DNA of 64,000 nucleotides from the NCBI GenBank assembly GCA_008933995.1, contig WARS01000063.1, positions 124,001 through 188,000 on the forward strand, in the 5' to 3' direction. The position numbers and the translations under genes are program-made. The notes below the pieces were generated by a model. The model did not search any database and was not told the DNA's origin. It saw only the letters and a list, made by a program, of their open reading frames with translations. Position 1 is the first letter of the stretch. Each line of letters opens with the position of its first letter. This stretch comes from Datnioides undecimradiatus. Lineage: Eukaryota; Chordata; Actinopteri; Lobotiformes; Datnioididae. Positions 11,825-23,530 of this stretch are shown piece by piece.

Positions 11825-13319
11825 TGTCACATCAGCACAGACTCTATTCAGAAAGCTTTATACAGAACAAAGTCTGAGTGCAGCGGCGCAGAAAAACTGG
11901 AACTGTGGGTAAACTGAATATATACATATGTATAAATGTTTTCTGCAGCTTCTTCTGAGTTTAGAGTCTGCGTTTCCTTCCCTTTTACACAAAACTCCTG
12001 CGATTAGAGCTTTTGTTTTATCTTTGGAATTATTTAGAAATGATGATAAAGCTCATTTTAAGATACAAGAATAACGTGGCAAGAACATGTGGTCCAAAAG
12101 CAACAGCTGCCGAAGTTCTGTTACCAATTGTTTTTAGCTGGAGTTGAAGTTATATTCAACCAGGGCCAATCACTTTCTGATGAATCTGCTTGCTTCTCAT
12201 TTCCTTCTGTGTTTGGTGGAGTCATTGGAAACTGTTTTATCTTTTCAGAAAACATACCTGCAATGATGCACACATGCAGTACAGCATCACATATGTTGGA
12301 GTAGCTGGATTATACTCAGTTTACATGATTTGTGAGACTGCAGAGAGATAAACATTTCAATTTCCTTCTGTTGATTGCACTGCCTCACAGAGGCCGGTGA
12401 TGCTGCTAAAGGGCTGTTACTAGAAATTGACTTTTTGAAACCTTTAAAATGAAAGAATAGACTAGCCTACCTGTCTACAGCACAGGTGTAAACTCACAGA
12501 GTAATCCCGTGGTTAAATCATTTGTGGAAAGCACAGAATATTCACACACTTGGTGTTGAAATGCGCTGGTTTCAGGTCTGTCACGACTTAACACAGGAAG
12601 AGAGTGAGTGAGAAAACAGCCTCATGAGCAGAAGTGAGGGTGAAAAAAGCCAAAGCCCTGCCCAGTTTCATGTGGTCTCCTTTCTATTTTGTAGATGTGA
12701 CTCAATGCTAAATGTTAATGGACTGCATTTCTATGGGTTTTGTCATAGGGAATAAAATGTTATAGTAGTCGGACTTTACTGGTATGGAGGACACACTCAG
12801 GATTATAGAGGAGGACCAGGAGTCCAGGGCCTTACAACACTGATGGCTGATAGATGTGGCACAGTCAACACAACTGAGTCAAATATAGTCACTGTAATCA
12901 ACTCCCTGTGAAGGAAAACATCAAAATCCCAAATCCTTTATCCATCTTCTCCTAGTAAGAAGCCCCGTTCCTTCACCTGTAGTCATGTTAAATATGACCC
13001 AAAACTGTCTAAAAGCAATTTAATGAGTCACACATGTTGTTGTGTCCTCAAGCTCAAGAAACTCAGCGATCATCCGTTATCTTTCTTTTATATCTCTTGC
13101 ATCCTGTGGCAGAAGTCATAAATTTGACTTATTAGTCAGCTTTTAAACCACATTTTCTAACACCCATCTTTAGATGCTTATCATTTATAAGTAATAATTG
13201 ATTAATAATTGATACAGCTGTATGTGACATTAGTGGAGCTGGTTAGACTTTTAAGGTTCTGAATCTAAGGTATTTAGCTTTTGCTTTATGGGGTTTAGCA
13301 TGGGAAAAAATGTAGTAAT
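11825..13319. other. 5' flank of Fc-receptor-like copy A, no gene seen
   Basis: Homologous to 23531-25020. An ATG followed by a GTAGG donor (near 12455-12560, shared with copy B) could belong to an upstream exon, but it has no recognisable product. Otherwise AT-rich non-coding DNA. Confidence 0.35.
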
Positions 13320-13708
13320 GATGTTAATACAAAAACAGTACAGATAAACTTAGAAACACAATGTTTAAACTTAAATACTTTTTACCCACAAATCCTTTAA
13401 TAAGCTAATCCCAACAACCAATACTGATGCAGGAACGGCCTGTTACTCTCTCTCTGTTGTCCTACTTGGGATGTATGTGACTACACAAAATAGCAAGTCA
13501 CATTTGTTAGTAACATAAGTGTAAAGGGGTTTGATTTTAAAGATTGTACTTTTTGGCAAAATAACACTTAATTTTGACCCTCATTGGCAATTATCTCCTG
13601 GGAATTAATGTTGCGCCTGTAACAATGTATTTCTGAGCCTTCTGGGGTTTTTCAGTAGGGGAGCAGTGGCATTCGCGCCACTCTCGCCATCGGCTCCCTT
13701 CCTCAGTT

Positions 13709-13771
13709 GCTGAGCAGCTGACACTGGACGGGAGCAAACGCCGTGTGTCTCATTAGTTCATCTGTGTTACA
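13709..13771. repeat. 63-base repeated motif, copy 1
   Basis: Starts GCTGAGCAGCTGACACTGG and contains GCAAACGCCGTGTGTCTCAT. It recurs with few changes at 14374-14438. The surrounding 13.6-14.0 kb is richer in CpG than its flanks. Confidence 0.8.
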
Positions 13772-14373
13772 GGTTGGTAATGTGTAAGTTTGTATTGCAA
13801 CATGTGTAAGTGGCTACAGATTAAATTCAATCACCCGATGTATTCCGGCATGGATAATTTGTATGTTTGGACGTGTTTGTGGAGGAAATGCGATGTTTTG
13901 TTCGCGCCATAGCGCACCGACAAATAAGCGGCGCCCATAAGAAAAGCGAATAGCGAATGCATCATTTTTACGACGGTGAGCTCCAGCACTCGTTGTCAGT
14001 TTATAATTTCTCTCATATGGTTGACTGTGTTTTTGTCCCTTTAGCTCAGGAAACCTGACAGACTAAGTTAGAGCAATATGCTAGTTTTCCTTTCGTACAC
14101 TATGAAGGTAATATTTTATGATGGTGTGATCTCTTTTGTTTGGAGAATTGTGAGTAAATTGGAGATGCTGACTCATTTAATTCATTGAATAATTATTCAG
14201 TCTTGCAAGTGTCCAAGTGACTTATAAACAGATGAATGGGTAAATGTAGGATCAGGATAAATGAAGGGGATTGTAGTGAAAAGGAAACTATTTTGTTGTT
14301 GTTTTGATTTATTATCCTTGATTTCAAGAACAGGAAGATGGAGAGTGTTTTGTGTATTAGTGACAAAAAAGTC

Positions 14374-14438
14374 TGCTGAGCGAGGCGACACTGGACGGGC
14401 GCAAACGCCGTGTGTCTCATTTGTTCATCAGTGTTACA
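14374..14438. repeat. 63-base repeated motif, copy 2
   Basis: Second copy of the motif at 13709-13771, direct orientation, about 600 bases apart. Its origin is not recognised; it could be a duplicated exon or promoter piece, or part of an unlisted element. Confidence 0.8.
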
Positions 14439-14751
14439 AACTTAAATCTGACCTGTTACATGTATATAATATGTATGACATCCAGAGTATAAGCTGATAT
14501 CTTCATAAGAAGGTAACATGAGTTTGTTTCAACAGAACAACAGAATCTTCAACTTCTTGACGTGAGAGGCGTGTGGAGTTGAGAGCTCACAATATGAGAG
14601 AGTCATATCACATGGCTTCTGCTTGAGAGCTTAGTGAGTGTGAGAATACAACTGTTGATGACTGTATCCAGTCTGTCAAACAGTATTCACTGCGTTATCG
14701 CTGCAAGAAAAGAGTTTATTGAAGCACAGAATTATAAAAAAGACTTAAAAA

Positions 14752-15282
14752 GTGTTAAAAATATATAAAATCTGTTCAGCTGAACATGATCTGCATACAG
14801 TAGTTATTAATACACAGGAGTACATATGCAGTGATCAGGGGGCAAACTCTGAGCAGCCTTTTGTGGACATCTGTGCGCCTCCAGTTTACTGTATCAGTGC
14901 TATAAAAGACACAGAGGACCTAGTGGCACCAAACCAAGGAGAGGAAAATGGGCGCTTTTCAGTCCATAAGCCACCAACTACTGCAAATCCTTATCAAAAC
15001 AACACCAGCTCAACCAAATTTATGCAATTACAGGGACAGAGTCTGGACCCAGACACATGCATGAAGACAGCCACAATAGGCCTGTGGTGTCTGCAGCTGT
15101 CCATGTACGCGCCTGCTCAGGGTTATGATCCATATCTTGGGTGTTTAACACAGTGTCTGCAGCTTCAGCAGAGTGAGAAGCTCAAAATCTCTGTCAAACT
15201 ACAGCCCAGACAGTCAGCAATGGAGAAACACCATAGTGATGAAGAGGAAGTCAGAAGTCATTCACAGTGTTGTGCTCCATGA
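14752..15282 (+). CDS. unassigned 176-codon ORF (hypothetical)
   Basis: The longest open frame between the two Fc-receptor-like copies that is not retroelement-derived. It starts MLKIYKICSAEHDLHTVVIN and is rich in Gln, Cys and Ser. I recognise no family, signal peptide or membrane segment, and no splice structure supports it. Given its AT-rich, TE-dense setting it may be chance or a decayed element; treat as a placeholder. Confidence 0.15.
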   Translation: MLKIYKICSAEHDLHTVVINTQEYICSDQGANSEQPFVDICAPPVYCISAIKDTEDLVAPNQGEENGRFSVHKPPTTANPYQNNTSSTKFMQLQGQSLDPDTCMKTATIGLWCLQLSMYAPAQGYDPYLGCLTQCLQLQQSEKLKISVKLQPRQSAMEKHHSDEEEVRSHSQCCAP

Positions 15283-17439
15283 ATTCAGTTATCAACAATG
15301 TTCTACCAGAGACGTCAGAGAGGGAAATGTGGCACAAATGACTGGACTGGGCTCGTCTCTCCCTCACTCTACTCGCTGGATTTGGTGACTTCTTCCTCTT
15401 CTCCAAAGTGAAAGTGAAACTGAACGGTGGTGGAGGTCTGCAGCTAAACTATCAACTGGATACTAAAGCTCAGATAGTCTATGTTTGACCAAACTGTTGC
15501 TGACGCTGTTTATTGGGACTGCTAACATTCAGGTTTCTACAAAAACTTTAAAAGCTGTAAGAATAAATGAAATAATCACAGAGTCGTGGAACTCCAGCAA
15601 AACCTCTGTATTCTTGTACACGTTCGATGAGTAATTAAAACCTTATGACGTCATTCTTTTCAAAATAAAATACTAGCATGAATGTTTAGGATGGAGGTGT
15701 AGGCAGTGAATGATGAAACGCTGCTGTCGACCATTTTCATTAGATGATGCAGCTTCTTTACAGACCTGGTGGAAAACCACAAAAGACAAACATACGGGAT
15801 CACTTCAGGTGTCAGGATGCTTTGTGACATGTCATTCTGGCTTAAAACCAGTCACTTACCTGTGCAGGTAGACACTGGAGTATGCACATCATATGTCAGC
15901 GTTATAACTGAGAGCTGCTCCCAGGTTTGACTTCAGAATAAACACATTCATCAGTTGGTGCAGGACGTGTTTTCCCTATGAACAGAGAGGTTTTAGTCTT
16001 AAACCATCTGAGTTATATCATAATTAATAATGATAATGTACTGAATACGTTCAATAGGAGTTACCTCTGCCACTAATACAAGGCCAGTATTGCAATGCCC
16101 ACAGTGCTCAGACTGGATATAAATATACAGCTTTGACTGAATTTAATGATGTAAACTGCTCCCAAGCAATGCACAAATACAAAAATAATAGAATACTGCT
16201 TTACTGAAAGATGCTTCCTGAAAATGTGAATAGAAAGTATTAGTGACAAAAACGATTGATTATGAGTGAAATGTTGAACACATTACAGACTGTAGATTGC
16301 ACAGTGTCCCAGTTGTTGGACAGCAACACCTGCAGCTGGATGCAGATTAGACTTACCTGTTTTTCTTGAAAGCTACCCACATGCTGGTGGTTGACTTGTG
16401 CATGCAATGACATCATCATCCTAATAAGAAAGACAGAGCAGTTCAGTTTGAGTGCCATAATCAAATGCTGTCTATGAAACACCCAAAAGGTCAACTCTGG
16501 TGACACCCTGAGTGGTGGTGCATTGAGCATGACCTGTGACCTCCTGTAACGATATAACACATTTCAATACAAACTTTGAGCACAGCTATTGGACATGACT
16601 GTACCTGCAGTGTTTATCTTCACATCTGAGCAAATAGAACTCTCCTCTGGTTGCTGTGGCACTCCTATTCTGATGAATCCAAGAAAAACAAGTTATTTCA
16701 TATTTGAGAGAACTCTCTCCAAAACATCTCTGTTATTTTATTACTTTATATTGGGAGTACTCACCTTTCTTTTGAGTGCTTGTAAGTTGAATCATAGAGT
16801 ATGTGACATCCTAGGATCTGTCTGCATCTCAAATATACATGTTTTTAATTTAGAGCGATTTCATGTGCCATCCTTTGGTCCACCCCTCTTAAATCATGCA
16901 TTTCTAAATACCACTGCAGAAACTCTATTGTCTAAACCTCTAGTTTCAAACCCAACACTGTCTTGGATGATGAAAATAACATATATTATAAACTTACTTT
17001 CATCCTTTCTTCATTCCACATGTGCTATAGGTAAAATGATGCATCATATAAAGGATTAACCCTTAAAGTAACTCCATCACTGTTGGTCAAATGTCTCATT
17101 AAAGGGAACATTTCAAAACACGATCAGCTGTGATATGAACATTGAAGTGAATGTGAGTCAGAGTTGGATTGTAGCCTCAAGGTTCAGGGTTTGCAACATG
17201 CAACAGGGTTTTAAGTGACGAACAGCACAGCACATCAACATAGCATGCTGTTAGCTGTTAGCTAGCAAATGACTGAATCTTAGCTATGTGCCGCGAATTT
17301 ATTCAGAATCAAGGAAACATTGATTTTTGCTATTTTTTCCTGTAAGCTTAATAATTTGTTAAGATATCTACATATGTACTGTTTTGTTTTTGACATTCAT
17401 AAAAGAAACCTGTAAGGTCTGCAGCCATGTACAGACCTG

Positions 17440-17715
17440 TGGGGAGCTCTCAGTGTGTTGGAACAGCTGTGCTTTGAGCTCAGTGCTGATGTCATCATGT
17501 TATGCTTAACGCTAACATTTAGTTAATTAGCCGCTACACAAATCTCCAGCGACCACTGATGTAGGAATGTCGTTGTGTTTTGTTACTGCAGGAATCTGGT
17601 CATAAAACACATGAAGATCTTAATTTAGGCCTGAAGGTGGTGCTAGATGAAAAGAAAAGAGTCAACAGAGTCATTGAGCTTTCTCCTGTCAATGGGAAAA
17701 ATCTAGTTGGGAAAG
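17440..17715. repeat. degenerate copy of a widespread teleost interspersed repeat
   Basis: It contains the hallmarks of a repeat common in percomorph genomes: GCTAAC-type strings, GTCATAAAACAC, and GGTGGTGCTAGATGAAAAG followed by GTCATTGAG. A better-preserved copy of the same family is at 53970-54200. Confidence 0.6.
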
Positions 17716-17748
17716 GCTCTAGAAATTAGCATAAACAGTACTGTAAAC

Positions 17749-20700
17749 CTGTTTTAAGACTGCTGTCAGATGTATGTCCTGATTAATTAAGAGTAATAAA
17801 ATCACAGACACAGCTGTGGCTGCCAAACCTACTTGTTCTGAGAAGAGTAAAAGCTCACCATAGCCAAAAGGTTTAGGCAGTACCACTTTCAGTACCTTCA
17901 GAACTTTAGCTTCATTCACAGAGGTGAGCATCAGCGACGTGCAGTGAAAATCGGAGCCTCTGATTGCTGGAGCACAATAACAGAACATCCTCTGATCTTT
18001 TCAAGATGTCTCCTTAAAGTCTGAATACAAACATATAAAATCACATTAGTTTCAATGCTGACCGTGGAGAGGTGGTGTATTCAACAGGTTGAAGACCTAC
18101 GTTCTGGTTGACCCACATGATTGTTGTCAACGCCCTGATTGGTTCTCTCAGACTTCACTGATCTACAGCATTTAGGAAATACAGTTAAACATGAACATGA
18201 AGTGTTTCTTGTTATGTTTAAGATAAGAGGAGAGAGTGTTGTACCAACCTGGTGAAGCATGGACCTACTATGAAACAGACAAATGTTGTTATATGATTTT
18301 ATATTGTACTGCTGCTATTCTGTGTCACTGGAGCTGCATCTGTATGTATTTAAATGATAAAAGCATTAAAATCAAATTAAATGAAGAAAGAAGTTCTCAC
18401 CTTTGGACGATGCGACAGTAATACGACACCAGAAGAAGAAGAATAGAAACAAAGACTCCACAAAATAGTCAATAATCAACCCTGAAGAAAGATTCCAGCT
18501 TTTTCCGCCTCCAGACAAGAAGTGGATGCTGTAAAAATAATAACTGTTAATGCAGTTAATGCAATTATAAAATATGTTACTTTAACCCTCACATTATGGT
18601 CATTTCAGTTTTTTGCGGTTGCCCAAAGTACTGGTTATCCTTTCTTTTTCTTCATGAAATTTGTGACTTTTCATATCTGGGGTCATGAATTGGTGTGTAA
18701 ATCTGGACACTTTGATGTGTAGTGGAATGTCTCTGCAGGATTTGTATACAAAAGATGATGTTGCACTTGCGGGTCATTTCCATTTAGACACTTTAATGTG
18801 GGTAAGTAGCTGCTCAAGATCCAAATAAATGTACTTCATATACTTTATTTGATTGCCCAGTATCTTATATCTTGATTGCCTCCTGAATAGCCATTCAGAC
18901 CCAGAGACCCAGGAGTTTGTGGGGAGGAACTTTCTCTCTGTCCTTGTCACTGTTCTCATATCATCCTCACCAAGACAAAACCTTCCATCAGGCTCCGAGA
19001 AGTTTTAGCTGAAGGAGCTTCATCACAGAGTTTGAACTGGAATAGTGATGCAGAGGAAGAGATTTCAAAGACAGAGGATCTTTCAGAGACCGAGGACAAT
19101 GTTATTGATGATCCAGATTGTCTCAGTTTCCTACGATGAGGAGGATTCAGAGGACGAGTCTGCTGTTGTCCCTCCATCAGTCAGAAGAAATAAGCCAGAA
19201 CTTCTCAGTGAAATTCTGAAGATGCAGGGCAGACCTCTGCATTCCTGTGTTGTTTTCACTGAGAAAGCAGCAGTTGTCTCACTTTTGCCCAAGAGAAACA
19301 GAATGTTGTGATGAGCACAATGCACACAGATGCATCTCTGAGCACAAGAAGGGCATGTGAAGCCACAAATGATCCTGGACTACAGCATACCAAGGAGGAG
19401 TTGACAATCTGGTTTCTGAAGTCACAGCAACATACAGCTGCCAGCGCAAGACTGCCCGTTGGCCCTTGGTGTCTGCTGACAATGCCCTCAGGGACTGAAA
19501 TCAACCAGCAATGGAATGCAGAGCAAATTGTACCGGCATGGGCTTTTCCTGGGAAGAACTCCCAGAAGAACCAGAAGTGACAAGGGCAAAAAATGTGTTC
19601 ATAGAAGAGGAAAAACTTTTAACTAAATAGTTCTTAAATATGATGTTGGAATTAAAAATGTTCTATATGTCTCTTTTTTAAATGTTTATGCAATCTAAAA
19701 TAAGATTTGTTATTGGTTTAACCTGGTTTTTTGACTGTTCTGAGTGGATTTACACAGTACAGGTCAAAATGACCCGCAACATAATCAGTATAATTTTTTC
19801 AACATAGTATGAGGGTTAAACTGACTCTACAAGGTTCTTTAATAAAGACCAGCTTCATTCTATATCAGGCCACAGTAAAGACAAAACACATGCAGGTTCA
19901 TACAAAACAGAAATCACTGTTTTAGTCAAAACGCAGCAGCTCTTTAATCCTACTCACCTAGACTGACATCAGCTCCGTGCTGACCTTTCTCCTGGCGTTG
20001 ACACCAGTAAACCTCATCTGACTGACACTGCAGAGATGTTTAGCTCACTGGTGTCTCATTTTTGGACATCAGTTCATCATTTCATTAAACTTACAGTGGA
20101 CTCAGGTTTTGTGTTTTCAGTCTGCAGCTGAGACTAACAGAGTTGTCCTCAGACACAGGATGGACAGGGCTCCACCAGGATAATGTGCTCTTCTCTGTAA
20201 AAACAGTCAAGAGAATAGGGTTTCAGTCTGAATCAGCTGGTTGGCTCCACACTGAGTGGATGTAGAATGATGAGAACAGATCACACATATTTGGTTTTAG
20301 TTGTAACGCTTGTGCTTACAGACTAATCAGAACATCTGACTCCTATAAAGACATGTTTTGTTCATGTTGGTTTACTTCCAGATGCCATGTACATGTAGCA
20401 GCAATGGGCCAAACTCTTCATGTCGGTGTAGATACTTGCACAACATCCTGATATATGTTGAAAACACATGATGGGATATTTACAATCATTTCTAATAGAA
20501 GGAAATGTAAACCATACTCAGTGCAGTGATGTTGACTGCATTGCTGAACTCTCCTGATGCAGACTCACCAGTACACTGCGTCCATCATACCGCTCAGGGG
20601 TTCATGTAGCATGTGGATCCAGTCATTTGCCCCCAGTAGGAGCAGTCTGACAGGTACCTGTCTCCAGTAAAACTCATCACTCTCCACTTTGTAAGTTCCC

Positions 20701-23530
20701 TCACAGGTCAGTGAGACAGAGTCAGAGAGTGAAGTGTTGAGCTCTGTCAGGACTCACTGTGAGACAGTGATGACTGAAACTCTGAGAAAACAACGTGATA
20801 AAGGTTAAACACCTTCATGAACACTAACCAAGTCTGTCCTGTTGTAACAACAGTGGTATAGGCAGCAGCCTAGTGGTGTTCAGTGTCTGTATGGTAGTCA
20901 CATGATGAACCGAAGGTGATGACATAACATCTGCTTTAACAACAGAAGGACAGACAAGGAAACAAACTGACCTCAGACAAAGACAAGCTTAGGGTCACTG
21001 TAGTATGGAGTGTAATACACTGGATCTCTTCCAGCTCTGCACACACCTTATCTACTGTGTGTGTCTGTCCATGAACAATGTAGGAATCCTGTTCAGTCCA
21101 CTGCTGCTCTGTTAGGCAGCTCAAATCTGTAGCTGTAGTTGTTTTGATAGATCGAACAGCCTTATACCAGTAAGCTCCATCCTACAGATGGATGCTCAGC
21201 CTCACCTTCAGAGTCACTGAGGCGCCCAGGACTCAGCCATGATGGAGACACGAAAGTGAGGACAGGCGGAGATCCTGTTGAAAGGGATTTTCAGAATAAT
21301 CTGTGTTGATAGTAAAATACATCCTGCACAATCAGAACAAACACACTTGATGATTTATTTTGAAATATAAATGAATCAATGAATACTGGCTCAGCACTCT
21401 ATCACTGAGAGGATATTATGAGCAATAAAACTAAAAGATTGTTTGTTTTCCCTGTGATAAACAGTTTATCTTGTTATTTTAGTAATGATGTCTTTGACTT
21501 CCATAGATATCACGTGCATCTCCAAATATAAAAATACAATTATATCAATTGCACTGTCTTAAAAAAACACTAACTGTTATTAAAACAACATTTAGCAGCC
21601 TACTTTTTTAATACGTTGGAGTAAATGAAAGTAAAAGATATTTTCCTTTACTGGCTATCGACCTGAAAGCATCACTCACTCTGTTAGGCAGCTTCTTGTT
21701 TCACAGCTAGCAGCTGTAGTCTCCGCTGTCTGATGATGAAACATAACTAATCACATATTCCTTTTTGTTTTGGAATTATTGTATGTTCTGGGTAATGCCA
21801 GTTATACTCCCACTCAGTGTCGCCTCCATCCACAATTTCTACATGTAAGTGGTCGCTGTCCGTAGTATATCTCAGGCCAGCTGTTTTGTGGAGTCACCGC
21901 AGCCCTGTTTGTTGCTGTAAGCAGCCACAAAACAACAGTCAGTTAAATAAACAATGCTTTTAATCTTCAACGATAATCATGCAAATAACATGTAACATAA
22001 CATTTTTCTGCATTAGTTTGAGCAATAATTGCAAATTACCGAGTCTTGTCCATACCGACTAAACTACTTGTACTCCGTGTAAACTGGGCTTCCTCTTCCT
22101 CCTCTGCACCAATAAAGTCCTCCCGTGAGACGCAGTTTGGTCATTTGAGGAAGACAGCATCTCGTGAGGTCAGGGGTTCAGAGTTTTTCTTGCCTCTGTA
22201 CCAGAAGAACGTCCAACCATATGATGGTCCAATCACAGAGCAGGTCAGGGTCACATTGCCACCAACCTGAACAGGTCCGATGTGTTTTGTCAGAGTGGCC
22301 TTTGGTCTTTGTGCTTTGGTTTATTTTGAACAAGACATAAAAAGTGAGTTATAGTTTCACCAGATTGGCCAGTGGCTCTGTTTGTGCTAAAACTTGTTAA
22401 ATAATACAGAAATATTTAATGCTTATACTTATTGAGGAAAAGCCAAGTGAGAGGAAATCACCTGGTAACTACTGATGGTGTTTAAATGAACTGAATTAAA
22501 GTCACAGTCAGTTGACAGGTTGTTCATGACTCAGCTAATACACTCCTTTTAAACACAAGCATAGTATTACACAGTGATACACCCATTACATTAAAGGAGC
22601 CAAATCTGAAGGTTTTTGAATCAAACTAGTTTTTTGTTCTAGATTAAAATGAGTGTGGGGTGAGCATGAGGTGGGAGACAACTAGAGATTGCCGGAATTC
22701 AACTATTGGCTATTCTACTCTCCCTGTTAGTTCGTAGTGTGGGGCACTACAGGTTACTGCTGCACAACAGGACAGGCCCATGGAAACCAGTAAACTTATT
22801 TTGTGTTAAAGTGTGGACACAATGAAAGGACTGTCAACAAAAGCAACATGTGTCTTCTTTGTTCTGGAACGGCCAAGTGATACTTTCAAAATCAGTTCTA
22901 TTTATTAATTGCGAGTGGCCCTTGTCTAACAGAAGTGATCACAACAACATAATGATAACTAAGTGCTCAGTCATGGTGGTAAGCTGGATCACCTACCTGA
23001 TAGATTGGGAGACACTATTACTTTCTTTTATGTCTCGTTGATCTCTTGTGTTACGACCAATGCAGTAGTATTCCTGTGGCATTGTATCTAGAGATTCTAA
23101 TGTGCTGTTTTTATTTGTATTGAATGGGATGATTTCTCTGTTGATCTGAAATGGATTGTGTAATACCAGTCTGAATCCTCTCCTCCTCTCATATGTCATA
23201 TAGGCGTCACAGACTCTCCAGTAAATAAAGTGGACCAGTTTGTCAATGGTCAGCACAGGATCTGGACACCAAGACAACGATATGCACAGTGATAAATGAC
23301 TAAATATGAAAAAGGAACTAGTGACTGAATGAGAAACCTGAACTGAACAAGAAAACTGTTTATCTACCTTGAACAAACCCACAGTAGATGAAGATATTGA
23401 GTGCTGAAATAAAGTTTAAAACTTCACATCAGACAGAAAAACATAATATAAAACCGTTGGGCAGTTAACAACAACGCCAGAGATACCTTTCTGAAATAAC
23501 CCAGCATACTGCAGGCAAAGTGTGCCCCAT
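17749..23530 (-). pseudogene. Fc receptor-like immunoglobulin-superfamily gene, copy B (five Ig domains, frame-broken)
   Basis: Fuller copy of the Fc-receptor-like gene. Signal-peptide exon from ATG 23530-23528 (MGHTL..., with MLGYF in a shifted frame), second exon 23403-23368 (SIFIYCGFVQ), Ig1 23261-22997 (DPVLTIDKLVHFIYW, EYYCIGR), Ig2 22313-22040 (RPKATLTKHIGPVQVGGNVT), Ig3 21274-20972 (EQDSYIVHGQTHT), Ig4 about 20790-20545 (SDSVSLTCEGTYKVESDEFY), Ig5 about 20205-19985 (SPVHPVSEDNSVSLSCRLKT) and a likely transmembrane exon 17837-17749 (GLAATAVSVILLLLI). The piggyBac element sits in the intron before that exon. Possible cytoplasmic exons near 16.4 and 15.9 kb have good donors but no clear ITIM. 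Frameshifts occur in nearly every Ig exon. The family assignment rests on remembered teleost Fc-receptor-like sequences. Confidence 0.7.
18586..19815 (+). mobile_element. piggyBac-family DNA transposon, internally deleted
   Basis: The ends are exact: TTAA target sites at 18582-18585 and 19816-19819 flank terminal inverted CCCTCA...TGAGGG, with GGTCATTT-type subterminal repeats inside both ends. The interior (about 18960-19600) has an acidic transposase N-terminal piece (SDAEEEISKTEDLSETEDN) followed by late catalytic-domain pieces (STMHTDASLSTRR, KPQMILDY, TATYSCQRKTARWPL) in different frames. The central DDD region is mostly gone. At 1,230 bp it is non-autonomous. It lies in an intron of Fc-receptor-like copy B. 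Confidence 0.85.

Larger units (their letters stand above)
9191..13319. repeat. 4.1-kb direct duplication, copy A (Fc-receptor-like locus)
   Basis: It aligns collinearly with 20903-25020 in the same orientation. Homology starts at GATGAACCGA and ends at ATGTAGTAA. The copies differ by very frequent one- to three-base insertions and deletions as well as substitutions, in exons and introns alike. No other repeat pair in the window looks like this. Confidence 0.85.

Noticed and set aside
16240..17059. ORFs of 106 and 156 codons on opposite strands
   Set aside because: AT-rich, no domain; at most a short exon of Fc-receptor-like copy B could lie near 16.35-16.43 kb, too weak to list separately.
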